Origin: Streptomyces cellulosae
GTDB lineage: Bacteria; Actinomycetota; Actinomycetes; Streptomycetales; Streptomycetaceae
DNA length: 64,000 nucleotides
Assembly: GCA_014655195.1 (NCBI GenBank)
Contig: BNBH01000019.1
Location: 63,163-127,162 of the forward strand
Direction of reading: 5' to 3'
Part shown: positions 1 to 7,728 of the stretch, in pieces
How the letters are laid out: the number at the start of each line of letters is the position of its first letter
How positions within the stretch are numbered: position 1 is the stretch's first letter
Made by a program: the position numbers and the translations under genes
Notes under the pieces: generated by a model
What the model was told of the DNA's origin: nothing
The model's database searches: none
The model's input: the letters and a program-made list of their open reading frames with translations, nothing else

Positions 1-422
1 CGGGGGCGCTGATCACCGGGGTGGTCGGCGTGGTCATCATGCCGTGGAAGCTGACCGAGACGCCGGAGCTGTACATCTTCACCTGGCTCGGGCTGGTCGG
101 CGGGCTGCTCGGCACGGTCGCCGGCATCCTCATCGCCGACTACTGGGTCGTGCGCCGCACCCGGCTGGACCTCACCGACCTGTACACCCCGGGCGGTCGC
201 TACTGGTACACGTCCGGCTGGAACGTGCACGCCGTCGTCGCCTTCGTGATCGGCGGGGTGCTCGCGGTGGGCGGCTCCCACTCGGCGCCCGGCAAGGGGC
301 CCTTCCCCGAGGACGGCCTCATCCCCTTCCTGAAGCCCCTCGCGGACTACGGCTGGGCGGTCGGCCTCGCGGCCTCCCTCGTCGTGTACGTGGCGCTGAT
401 GGCGGGGCGGCGGCGGGTGTGA
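1..422 (+). CDS. NCS1-family nucleobase/allantoin permease, C-terminal part (truncated by window edge)
   Basis: The reading frame is open from base 3 and ends at a TGA at 420-422, so only the last ~140 residues of a longer integral membrane protein are present. Hydrophobic segments are visible around LYIFTWLGLVGGLLGTVAG, AVVAFVIGGVLAV and WAVGLAASLVVYVAL. The stretch ADYWVVRRTRLDLTDLY, followed by YWYTSGWN, is characteristic of the end of NCS1 permeases (cytosine, allantoin, hydantoin, uracil importers). The substrate cannot be told from this fragment. The next gene runs towards it, so this is the end of its transcription unit. The family is fairly certain. Confidence 0.82.
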   Translation, partial: GALITGVVGVVIMPWKLTETPELYIFTWLGLVGGLLGTVAGILIADYWVVRRTRLDLTDLYTPGGRYWYTSGWNVHAVVAFVIGGVLAVGGSHSAPGKGPFPEDGLIPFLKPLADYGWAVGLAASLVVYVALMAGRRRV

Positions 423-459
423 GCACCCGCCGCCGCGTCCCGGCGGTACGCCGTCGGCC

Positions 460-1320
460 TCAGCGGGCGGTGCCGAAGTCCTGCGTCCAGTAGGTGCCGG
501 ACAGGCCGACGCCGATCTCCTTGAACGAGCAGTTGAGGATGTTGGCCTTGTGGCCGGGGCTGGTCATCCAGCCCTGCATCACCTGCTCCGGGGTGGAGTA
601 GCCGTAGGCGACGTTCTCGCCGTAGGTGCTCCAGGCGTACCCGGCGCGGGTGATGCGTTCACCGGGGTCGGAGCCGTCGGAGCCGGTGTGGGACATGGTG
701 CCGGTGGACGCCATGTCCTCGCTGTGCCGCTGGGCGGCCGTGTTCAGCGTGGAGTTGGCCGTCACCGGGGCGCAGCCGGCCTCGGCGCGCTCCTGGTTGA
801 CCAGCTCCACGACCCGGGCGACGGCGCCGGACGCCGTGGCGGTGGGCTTGGGCGCGGCGGTGGTCGGCTTCGGGGCCTCGGTGGTGGGCTTCGGCGCGGT
901 GGTGGTGGGCGCGGGAGCGGCCGTCGAGGGCTTCGGGGACGCCGTGGCCGGCTTCGGGGCCGCCGTGGTGGTGGAGGGGGCCGCGGAGGCCGGCTTCGTG
1001 GCCTTCTTCTTCGGCTTGTGCGAGGGCTTGCCGCCGTGCTGCTCACGCGCGTCCTGGGAAGGGCTCGCGGAGGCGCTGGGGGAGCCGGAGGCCACCGGCG
1101 ACGGGTCGCCGGCGTGCTGGCTGCTCCAGCGGCTGTACCAGCCGGGACCGTCCCAGCGGTCCTCGCCGACGGACGGCACCGAGGTGGCGCGGTCCTGCCG
1201 CTGTCCGCCGTCCGGCCAGTCGGTACAGGCCATGGCGACGGAGGGTATGCCGATGACGCCGACGGCGATCGCGGTGACGACCGTCCGCCGGTACTTCTTC
1301 TGCTGGCGATGGATTCCCAT
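460..1320 (-). CDS. Secreted CAP/SCP-domain protein with Pro/Thr/Ala-rich linker
   Basis: 286 residues. I chose the ATG at 1320 because GTGAGGT lies just upstream at SD distance; an in-frame GTG at 1332 would consume that SD. A basic N-terminus and hydrophobic stretch (VVTAIAVGVIGIPSVAMA) form a signal peptide. Residues ~70-165 are a low-complexity Lys then Pro/Thr/Ala linker typical of wall-spanning spacers. The C-terminal ~120 residues are a bacterial CAP (cysteine-rich secretory protein/PR-1) domain: HTGSDGSDPGERI, YGENVAYGY and WMTSPGHKANILNCSFKEIG carry the family His/Glu/His cavity residues. These extracellular proteins have no agreed bacterial function. It is transcribed alone, with a CRP-like palindrome ~330 bp upstream. 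Confidence 0.9.
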   Translation of the reverse strand: MGIHRQQKKYRRTVVTAIAVGVIGIPSVAMACTDWPDGGQRQDRATSVPSVGEDRWDGPGWYSRWSSQHAGDPSPVASGSPSASASPSQDAREQHGGKPSHKPKKKATKPASAAPSTTTAAPKPATASPKPSTAAPAPTTTAPKPTTEAPKPTTAAPKPTATASGAVARVVELVNQERAEAGCAPVTANSTLNTAAQRHSEDMASTGTMSHTGSDGSDPGERITRAGYAWSTYGENVAYGYSTPEQVMQGWMTSPGHKANILNCSFKEIGVGLSGTYWTQDFGTAR

Positions 1321-1717
1321 ACGTGACCTCACCCCTGGGTGTGCGGAGGCTGGTCATTCTTGGGACGGCCCGGCGCGGGGCGCAAAGGCCTCACGTACTA
1401 CTCGGCTTCGTAGACCGTGGAGGGCCTTGCGACGGGCGGGAGACCATGCCGACCGGCCCTCGGGAAGGTGCGGGGAGCGTCTGCCGTCACGTCAGAAAGC
1501 GCCCTGCGGCGACGAAGCACGGGCCTCCCGATCACGGCCGGCCCGCCACCCGTGCGGGCCGGTTCCGCTTTCCCGTCAAGACGGACAAGTCCCCCATGTC
1601 GCCGCGGCCCCGTCTACTAAGCGACACGGTCAGATCGGGAACGGGCTGTGACAGATGTCACGGAACCATCGGTTCCGGATGTGGCTCCGGGACTGCCCCG
1701 CGCCCGAGCCCCGCGCC
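1321..1717. other. Intergenic region upstream of the CAP gene
   Basis: About 400 bases without a convincing gene, between the end of the DUF3558-like gene and the start of the CAP-domain gene, both on the minus strand. It should hold the CAP promoter. The only clear element is the CRP-like palindrome at 1647-1662. I looked for a ydaO-type riboswitch, common before Streptomyces wall hydrolases, and did not see its conserved segments. Short open frames here lack SD sequences and family resemblance. Confidence 0.5.
1647..1662. promoter_or_regulatory. CRP-like palindrome (TGTGA-N6-TCACG)
   Basis: The bases read TGTGACAGATGTCACG, a 6-bp inverted repeat GTGACA/TGTCAC around GA. They match 15 of 16 positions when compared with the enterobacterial CRP consensus TGTGA-N6-TCACA. 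Streptomyces Crp recognises related GTGAC-type palindromes, but its exact consensus is not asserted here. The site is ~330 bp upstream of the CAP gene, rather far for direct control, and just downstream of the DUF3558-like stop, so it may be chance. Confidence 0.35.
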
Positions 1718-2386
1718 TCAGCCCTGTGTCTTCTGCAGGGCGGCCACCGCTTCCTTGGCGGCCTTGATCGCGCCCTTGTTGATCTCCTCCGTGTCCGGAG
1801 CGCCCTTCGACTCGAAGTCGCTGCCGTTGTACGTGACGATCACCAGCGCGTTGGCGGCCCGCGCCACCACGACACCCTCACGCGTGTCCTGCTTGTCCTC
1901 GGTGGTGAGGTTCACGACCGAGTACGCCGCGTTCCCGACCCCCGGGACGGCGCCCCCGCCGCTCTTCTCCGCCAGGCGCCCGCTGTACGACTTCTCCGCG
2001 GCCTCGTCGGAGTCCAGGATCTCGAACGACACGTCGAGCCAGCGGTAGTCGTAACCCTTGAGGGCGTTCCACGAGCAGGTGCGACGCAGGTCGGAGTCCG
2101 TGGACGGTATCTCCTTGCCGGCCGTCTTCGCGCCCGGCACAAGGGACTTGACGGTCTTCGCCGACAGCGCGTCGCACGGCTCGGGCGCCGCGGCGTACGT
2201 CTTCACCGCCTGCGTCTCGGACGGGGCGGTGGGCGACTGCTGCGAGGCGGTCTTCCCGGTCGGCTTGTCCTCGGAGGCCTCGGGCGTGGCCAGCGGGCCG
2301 GAGGACAGCGCCCATCCGGCCGCGGCGAGGACGACCACCGGCGACAGACGGGCGGTCAGGGCGATCGGCAGAGGAAAGGAACGCAC
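1718..2386 (-). CDS. DUF3558-like exported protein
   Basis: 222 residues from a GTG start with a weak GAGAAG upstream. The N-terminus carries an uncleaved or cleavable hydrophobic segment (ARLSPVVVLAAAGWALSS) followed by a Ser/Thr/Pro-rich spacer. There is no lipobox Cys, unlike many DUF3558 lipoproteins. The folded part (residues ~68-215) has the two-Cys pattern EPCDALS...RRTCSWNA, then an alternating beta pattern with KGYDYRWLDVSFEILDS and VPGVGNAAYS, which is how actinobacterial DUF3558/sortase-associated lipoproteins look. Function is unknown; it probably sits at the outer face of the membrane. It follows the lipoate-ligase-like gene on the same strand, ~180 bp apart. The family assignment is moderately sure. 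Confidence 0.68.
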   Translation of the reverse strand: MRSFPLPIALTARLSPVVVLAAAGWALSSGPLATPEASEDKPTGKTASQQSPTAPSETQAVKTYAAAPEPCDALSAKTVKSLVPGAKTAGKEIPSTDSDLRRTCSWNALKGYDYRWLDVSFEILDSDEAAEKSYSGRLAEKSGGGAVPGVGNAAYSVVNLTTEDKQDTREGVVVARAANALVIVTYNGSDFESKGAPDTEEINKGAIKAAKEAVAALQKTQG

Positions 2387-2565
2387 GGCGCACTTCTCGT
2401 GGGGGACGGTGCGGAGGGGGTCCGCACTGCGGACGGGACGCCAGTGTCACACGCTTCGTCAAGGTGCGGAAGGGTTCAACTCGCTCCGTAGGCACGCGGT
2501 GACCGCGAGGTTCCGCATCGGCGGCCGCTTGCCGCAGTTCCTCTGCGAATAGGGGGATTTGAGCG

Positions 2566-3630
2566 TCAGGGCACCCGCGCGACCCATTCCGGTGCGGTGA
2601 ACTTCGTCCGCGCCAGTTCCTGAGCGCGCGCCAGCTCCTCGTCCGTCACCTTGCCCTGCGTCAGCCCGTACCGGGTGCGGAAGGATTCGATCATCCGCTC
2701 GATGACCGCCTCGCGCGGCAGCCCCGTCTGCCGGCGCAGCGGGTCCACCCGCTTCTTCGCGCTCTTGGTGCCCTTGTCCGAGAGCTTCTCCTTGCCGATG
2801 CGCAGCACCTCGAGCATCTTGTCCGCGTCGATGTCGTACGACATCGTCACGTGGTGCAGCACCGCGCCGGGCGCGCCGTCCGGGCCCACGATCCGCTTCT
2901 GCGCCGCGCCCGCGATCTTGCCCTGGTCGGTGGCGATGTCGTTCAGCGGCTGGTACCAGGCCCGGATGCCCATGTCGCCGAGCGCGCCCAGCACCCAGTC
3001 GTCCAGGTAGGCGTAGCTGTCCTGGAAGGACAGGCCCTGCACCAGCGCCTGCGGCACCGACAGCGAGTAGGTGATGGTGTTGCCCGGCTCCACGAACATC
3101 GCGCCCCCGCCGGAGATCCGGCGCACCACCTCGACGCCGTGCCGGCGGGCGCCCTCGGCGTCCACCTCGTTGCGCAGCGACTGGAAACTGCCGATGATCA
3201 CGGCGGGGGAGGCCCACTCCCACACCCGCAGCGTCGGCGGGCGCCGCCCGGCGGCCACCTCGTGGGTCAGCACCTCGTCCAGCGCCATGTGCAGCGCGGG
3301 CGGCTGCGGGCCCTCGTGGACGAGCTGCCAGTCGTAGTCGGTCCAGTCGGTGGCGTGCGCCAGCGCCCGGCGCACCGCGATCCCCACGCCCTCCGCGGTG
3401 AGCCCGTACATCACGGTCCCCTCGGGCAGGGCGGCCTCGATCCGCGCGGCCAGACCGGTGGCGTCGGTGTCGGCCGGGGCGCCCTCCAGGGCGCCGTTCA
3501 CGGCGTCCAGCGCCTCGTCCGGTTCGAGGAAGAAGTCGCCCGCCACGCGCGCGTGCCGCAGCACCCCGTCCACCACGTCCACGTCCACCACGACGAGCTT
3601 GCCGCCGGGGACCTTGTACTCACCGTGCAC
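2566..3630 (-). CDS. Lipoate/biotin protein ligase A/B family protein with N-terminal accessory domain
   Basis: 354 residues from a GTG start. Residues ~110-300 are the LplA/BirA-like catalytic domain: HMALDEVL, RVWEWASPAVIIGSFQS, the RRISGGGAMFVEPGNT loop (RRxSGGG is the lipoyl-AMP binding motif), DIATDQGKIAGAAQKR with the conserved Lys, and VLHHVTMSYDID. Residues 1-95 (GEYKVPGGKLVVVDVDVVDG...) look like the small LplA C-terminal domain, so the domain order appears swapped relative to E. coli LplA. The protein should attach lipoate or octanoate (or a related acyl) to carrier domains; substrate is not certain. It stands alone, upstream of the DUF3558-like gene. Confidence 0.85.
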   Translation of the reverse strand: MHGEYKVPGGKLVVVDVDVVDGVLRHARVAGDFFLEPDEALDAVNGALEGAPADTDATGLAARIEAALPEGTVMYGLTAEGVGIAVRRALAHATDWTDYDWQLVHEGPQPPALHMALDEVLTHEVAAGRRPPTLRVWEWASPAVIIGSFQSLRNEVDAEGARRHGVEVVRRISGGGAMFVEPGNTITYSLSVPQALVQGLSFQDSYAYLDDWVLGALGDMGIRAWYQPLNDIATDQGKIAGAAQKRIVGPDGAPGAVLHHVTMSYDIDADKMLEVLRIGKEKLSDKGTKSAKKRVDPLRRQTGLPREAVIERMIESFRTRYGLTQGKVTDEELARAQELARTKFTAPEWVARVP

Positions 3631-3707
3631 GACTCCGCCTTTCCTTCGCCGTCAGCGCCAACGCCGCCGGGACCGGCGATGTTCCCGGTCCCGGCGCGCG
3701 CGTCCGG

Positions 3708-4733
3708 TCAGCCGGCCCGGGTGGCCGGGACCGCGGCGTCCTCGGCGGCCGGCTGCGGGTGGACGCAGTGCCAGCGGTGGCCGTCCGGGGCGGTGGAGGC
3801 GGGCGGGAACGCGGCGGCGCAGGCGTCGTCCGCCTTCCAGCAGCGGGTGCGGAACGGGCAGCCGGAGGGCGGGTTCGTCGCCGAGGGCACCGGACCGTGC
3901 AGCACGATCCGCTCGGGCCGCTCCAGCAGGCTGGGCGTGGCCGACAGCAGGGCCTCGGTGTACGGGTGCCGGGAGTCGCCCGTGACCCGCGCGGCCGCGC
4001 CTTCCTCCACCACCCGGCCGAGGTAGAGCACCGCGATCCGGTCGGCCAGGTAGCGCACGGTCTGCACGTCGTGCGAGATGAAGACCATCGCGAGGCCGAG
4101 CCGGGCGCGCAGGTCCACCAGGAGGTTGAGGATCTGCGCGCGCACCGACACGTCCAGGGCGCTGGTCGGCTCGTCGGCGACGATCAGCTCCGGCTCCAGC
4201 GCCAGAGCGCGGGCGACCGCCACCCGCTGGCGCTGCCCGCCGGACAGTTGGCCGGGCAGCGCGCCCAGGGTGTGTCCGGGCAGGCCCACCAGGTCAAGCA
4301 GCTCCTCGACGCGCTCCTCGCGCCAGGCGCGGGTGCCCCGGGCGTGGACGTCCAGCGGGTCGCGCAGGATGCGACGCACGGGAAGGCGCGGGTTCAGGGC
4401 CGTCGACGGGTCCTGGAAGACCACGCCGACGCTCGCCCCGAAGCGGGTGCGGCGTTCCGCGGCCGGCATCTCCCACAGGTCCCGGCCCTTGAAGGACACC
4501 CGGCCTTCGGTCGGGCGCTGGAGCCCGGTGACCACCCGCGCCAGGGTGGACTTGCCGCAGCCGGACTCGCCGACCAGCCCCAGGATCTCGCCGCGCCGCA
4601 CCTCCAGGGAGGCGTCGGTCAGGGCGTGCACGGCGTCCCGGCGCAGGATGCCTCCGCTGCGCGCCTTGTGCCGGACGTGGATGCCGTCGAGCCGCACCAG
4701 CGGGTCGGTCATGGTTTCCTCGGGGCCGGTCAT
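3708..4733 (-). CDS. ABC transporter ATP-binding protein, Opp/Dpp F type (SatD/SiaI-like)
   Basis: 341 residues. Walker A GESGCGKS at ~55-62, Q-loop in VVFQDPSTALNP, signature LSGGQRQR, Walker B LIVADEPTSALD, and His-loop FISHD are all present. The C-terminus has the oligopeptide-transporter Cys region (PPSGCPFRTRCWKADDAC). The ATG at 4733 overlaps the upstream stop as ATGA, which I take as coupling; an ATG at 4712 has an even better SD (GAGGAAACC) and may be the true start. Last gene of the transporter operon (binding protein, permease, permease-ATPase, ATPase). This gene order is that of SatABCD/SiaEFGI sialic acid importers, and the neighbouring nan genes suggest that substrate. Confidence 0.9.
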   Translation of the reverse strand: MTGPEETMTDPLVRLDGIHVRHKARSGGILRRDAVHALTDASLEVRRGEILGLVGESGCGKSTLARVVTGLQRPTEGRVSFKGRDLWEMPAAERRTRFGASVGVVFQDPSTALNPRLPVRRILRDPLDVHARGTRAWREERVEELLDLVGLPGHTLGALPGQLSGGQRQRVAVARALALEPELIVADEPTSALDVSVRAQILNLLVDLRARLGLAMVFISHDVQTVRYLADRIAVLYLGRVVEEGAAARVTGDSRHPYTEALLSATPSLLERPERIVLHGPVPSATNPPSGCPFRTRCWKADDACAAAFPPASTAPDGHRWHCVHPQPAAEDAAVPATRAG

Positions 4734-6703
4734 CGGGCACGCTCCAGCGACTTGGCCGACCGGCGCACGGGCGCCGGGTGGTGGCAGGCGAACAGGTGGT
4801 CGGGGGAGTCGCCGCGGTCGGTGGCGGGCGGCGGGGTGGTGGCGCACAGCTCGGTGGCGGCGGTGCAGCGCGAGACGAACCGGCAGCCGGGGCCGAAGGC
4901 CTTCGGGGCGGGCACCACACCGCGGATCTGGTGCAGCCGCTCGGCTCCCGCCTCCAGCGAGACGACGGAACCCAGCAGGCCCCGGCTGTAGTGGTGCGCC
5001 GGGTCGGTGAGCAGGGAGCGGGTGTCTCCGGCCTCCGCGACCTGCCCGGCGTACATGACGGCGACCCGGTGGGCGAGGTCGCCGACCAGGGCGAGGTCGT
5101 GCGAGACCAGCACCATGGCGAAGCCGAGCTCGTCGCGCAGCCGCACCAGCAGCTCGACGACCTGGGCCTGTACGGTCACGTCGAGCGCGGTGGTCGGCTC
5201 GTCGGCGATCAGCAGCCCGGGGCTGCGGGAGAGCGCCATCGCGATGAGCACGCGCTGGCGCTGGCCGCCGGAGAGCTCGTGCGGGTAGCTGCGCAGGGTT
5301 CGCTCGGGGGACAGGCCGACCAGTTCGAGCAGTTCGGCCGGGGTGCGGGTGCCGCCCCGGGAGGTGAGCCGCTTGAGCTGGGTGCCGATGAGCACCGACG
5401 GGTTCAGCGACGACATGGCGTCCTGGTAGACCATGGCGATCTCCGGGCCCATGAGCGCCCGGCGCTCCTTCGGGGTCAGCTTCAGCAGGTCGCGGCCCCG
5501 GTAGAGGATCTCGCCCGTCGCCTCGGCGTTGCGCGGCAGCAGTCCCATGACGGCCAGGCTGGTGATCGACTTGCCGCAGCCCGACTCGCCGACCAGTCCC
5601 AGCGTCTCGCCCTCGCGGACCGTGAAGGAGATGCCGTCGACGACCGGGATGTCGCCGTAGCGGTCGGGGAAGCGGACGGACAGGTCGCGTACGACGAGCA
5701 GGTCGGCGGCGTCCTCGGCCAGCGGCGGCACGGCGGGTTCCGTTGCCTCGATCCGGGTGGCGAGCTCGGTGAGCGCCGCGTCGGCGGCGGTCCGGTCGGC
5801 GGCCGGCTCGGCGGCGGCGATCTTCTCGACGGTGTCGCCGCCGTCGGTGCGGGTCCCGTCCGGGGAGGCGGCGGCGTCCGTCATGCCCTCGGACAGGACG
5901 TTCAGGGCGAGCACCGTGATCAGCAGGCACAAGCCCGGGAAGAGGGTCGCCCACCAGCCGCCGGAGAGCAGGATCTGCCGGCCGTGGGCCAGTACGCTGC
6001 CCCAGCTGGGGTCGGGGTCCTGCACGCCGGCGCCGATGAAGGACAGGCTGGCTTCGAAGATGATCGAGTCGGCCACCATGACGGTCGCGAACACCAGCAC
6101 CGGCGCAGCGCAGTTGACGGCGACGTGCCGGGCCACGATGTAGTGGCGGCGGGCGCCGATGACCTGCTCCGCGGCGACGTAGTCCTCGCCGTACTGCTCC
6201 AGCACGTTGGCCCGGACGACCCGGGCGAGCGAGGGCGAGTACACGAAGGCGATGGTGAAGATGATCACCGGGACGCTGGCTCCGAACACGGCCACCAGCA
6301 CGGCGGCCAGCGCGATCGGCGGGAACGACATGACGACGTCCAGCGTGCGCATCACCGACTCGTCGGCGAACTTCCGCGAGGTGGCCGCCAGGGCGCCCAG
6401 GGACGAGCCGATGGCCAGCGCGAGGAGGGTCGCGCCGAACCCGATGACCAGGGAGTAGCGGGCGCCGTGCACGACACGGGCGAACACGTCGCGGCCGGCC
6501 CGGTCGGTGCCGAACCAGTGCTCCGCGCCCGGGGACTGGGCGGGGACGCCCGTGGCGAGCGGGTCCTGGGTGAGCAGCGGTGCGAAGACGGCGCCCACCA
6601 CGACGACGAGGAGGACCGCGAGCGCGATCCGGGAGGGCACGGGCAGGCGGCGCAGGCGGGTGCCGGGCCGGAGCCGCTCGGCGAGGGAGCGTGGAGCGAA
6701 CAT
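4730..6703 (-). CDS. ABC transporter permease fused to ATP-binding protein (DppC-DppD; SatC/SiaG-like)
   Basis: 657 residues. Residues ~20-285 are a DppC-type permease with about six membrane spans; the EAA-like loop (EQVIGARRHYIVARHVAVNCAAP) and the N-terminal GTDRAGRDVFARVVHGAR motif are clear. After a charged linker (~290-330) comes a complete ATPase domain: GESGCGKSITS, MVYQDAMSSLNPS, LSGGQRQR, LIADEPTTALD, LVSHD, and a C-terminal CRFVSRCTAATELC region. The ATG at 6703 shares bases with the upstream stop (TGATG) and has AGGA at 7 nt. Such permease-ATPase fusions occur in the SatC/SiaG subunits of sialic acid importers and in other actinobacterial Dpp systems. Two nucleotide-binding sites are provided together with the next gene. 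Confidence 0.92.
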   Translation of the reverse strand: MFAPRSLAERLRPGTRLRRLPVPSRIALAVLLVVVVGAVFAPLLTQDPLATGVPAQSPGAEHWFGTDRAGRDVFARVVHGARYSLVIGFGATLLALAIGSSLGALAATSRKFADESVMRTLDVVMSFPPIALAAVLVAVFGASVPVIIFTIAFVYSPSLARVVRANVLEQYGEDYVAAEQVIGARRHYIVARHVAVNCAAPVLVFATVMVADSIIFEASLSFIGAGVQDPDPSWGSVLAHGRQILLSGGWWATLFPGLCLLITVLALNVLSEGMTDAAASPDGTRTDGGDTVEKIAAAEPAADRTAADAALTELATRIEATEPAVPPLAEDAADLLVVRDLSVRFPDRYGDIPVVDGISFTVREGETLGLVGESGCGKSITSLAVMGLLPRNAEATGEILYRGRDLLKLTPKERRALMGPEIAMVYQDAMSSLNPSVLIGTQLKRLTSRGGTRTPAELLELVGLSPERTLRSYPHELSGGQRQRVLIAMALSRSPGLLIADEPTTALDVTVQAQVVELLVRLRDELGFAMVLVSHDLALVGDLAHRVAVMYAGQVAEAGDTRSLLTDPAHHYSRGLLGSVVSLEAGAERLHQIRGVVPAPKAFGPGCRFVSRCTAATELCATTPPPATDRGDSPDHLFACHHPAPVRRSAKSLERAR

Positions 6704-7653
6704 CACACCGTCCTGATGCGCGGGTTGACGAGCAGGTAGAGCAGGTCGACGACGACGTTGACCACGAGGAACGCGACGGCGATCGTCAGCACGGTGCCTT
6801 GGACCAGCCCCACGTCGCCCCCGTTGACGCCTTCGAGGATCAGCTTGCCCATCCCGGGAAGGTCGAAGATCGCCTCGATGACGACGGCGCCGCTGAGCAT
6901 GTAGCCCACCTTGACGCCGAGCACGGTCAGCGGGGTGATCAGGGAGTTGCGCAGCACCGACCGGATGATCATGAAGGGCGGCAGGCCGCTGCCGCGGGCG
7001 GTGCGCACGTAGTCCCGGTCGAGTTCGGCGACCATCGAGGTGCGGATCAGCCGGGCCAGCGAGGAGGCGACCGGCAGGGCGAGGGCCACGGCGGGCAGGG
7101 CGAGGCTCTCCAGCCAGCCGGAGAAGGAGTCGGCCGGGTTGACGTAGCCGCCGGTCGGGAAGACCGGCATGTTCAGCGCGAACTGCTGGATGAGCAGGAC
7201 ACCGATCCAGAACGAGGGCAGGGCGATGCCGATCATCGACAGCACCCGGAAGACCTGGTCGGGCCAGCTGTCGCGGTACACGGCGCTGGTGACGCCGAGG
7301 ACCAGGGCCAGCACGACGGCCAGCGTGAGGCCGAGCAGCGTCAGCTGGAGGGTGAGCGGGAACGCGTTGGCGATCCGGTCGGCGACCGGCTGGCTGGGGG
7401 CCACGGTGACCCCGAGGTCCCCCTGCACCAGATCGCCGAGGAAGGCGAAGTACCGGACCGGCAGCGGGTCGTCGAGACCGTTCTCCTCGGCGAACGCGGC
7501 ACGCGCCTCGGGACTCGCGCTGTCGCCCAGGGCGTTGTACGCGGGGTCGGCCGGCGAGAACTGCAGGACGACGAAGACCAGCAGGGCGATGCCGAGGATC
7601 ATCACCGGCATCATCGCGACGCGGCGCAGCGCGAGCCGGAGGAAAGCAACCAT
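6703..7653 (-). CDS. ABC transporter permease, DppB type (SatB/SiaF-like)
   Basis: 316 residues with six predicted membrane spans. The first, MMPVMILGIALLVFVVLQFSPADPA, carries the usual DppB N-terminal PxDP-like periplasmic motif, and the EAA loop RTARGSGLPPFMIIRSVLRNSLI is well kept. ATG at 7653 with AGGAAAACCACG upstream. It should form the transmembrane channel with the permease half of the fusion gene just downstream, which overlaps it. It lies 75 bp after the binding-protein gene, with a strong hairpin in between that may let the binding protein be made in excess. Confidence 0.9.
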   Translation of the reverse strand: MVAFLRLALRRVAMMPVMILGIALLVFVVLQFSPADPAYNALGDSASPEARAAFAEENGLDDPLPVRYFAFLGDLVQGDLGVTVAPSQPVADRIANAFPLTLQLTLLGLTLAVVLALVLGVTSAVYRDSWPDQVFRVLSMIGIALPSFWIGVLLIQQFALNMPVFPTGGYVNPADSFSGWLESLALPAVALALPVASSLARLIRTSMVAELDRDYVRTARGSGLPPFMIIRSVLRNSLITPLTVLGVKVGYMLSGAVVIEAIFDLPGMGKLILEGVNGGDVGLVQGTVLTIAVAFLVVNVVVDLLYLLVNPRIRTV

Positions 7654-7679
7654 CGTGGTTTTCCTAGCGATTGGGGCGG

Positions 7680-7709
7680 GGGCCGCCGCCCGTCACGGCG
7701 CGGCGGCCC
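7680..7709 (-). other. Intercistronic stem-loop after the binding-protein gene
   Basis: A perfect 10-bp inverted repeat (GGGCCGCCGC at 7680-7689, GCGGCGGCCC at 7700-7709) with a 10-nt loop separates the solute-binding-protein stop from the DppB SD. No U-tract follows. Hairpins at this spot in binding-protein operons usually stabilise the upstream message or thin out transcription, giving more binding protein than membrane subunits. That role is inferred. Confidence 0.6.
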
Positions 7710-7728
7710 GTCGGCCGGGGCGTGCGGG

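Noticed and set aside
550..1326. Long plus-strand open frame opposite the CAP-domain gene
   Set aside because: It encodes Gly/Arg/Val-rich low-complexity sequence with no SD; it is the complement of the Pro/Thr/Ala linker.
1333..1700. Possible ydaO-type (c-di-AMP) riboswitch before the CAP gene
   Set aside because: The conserved segments of that riboswitch (such as the GGGTGAATC-like block) are absent on the relevant strand.
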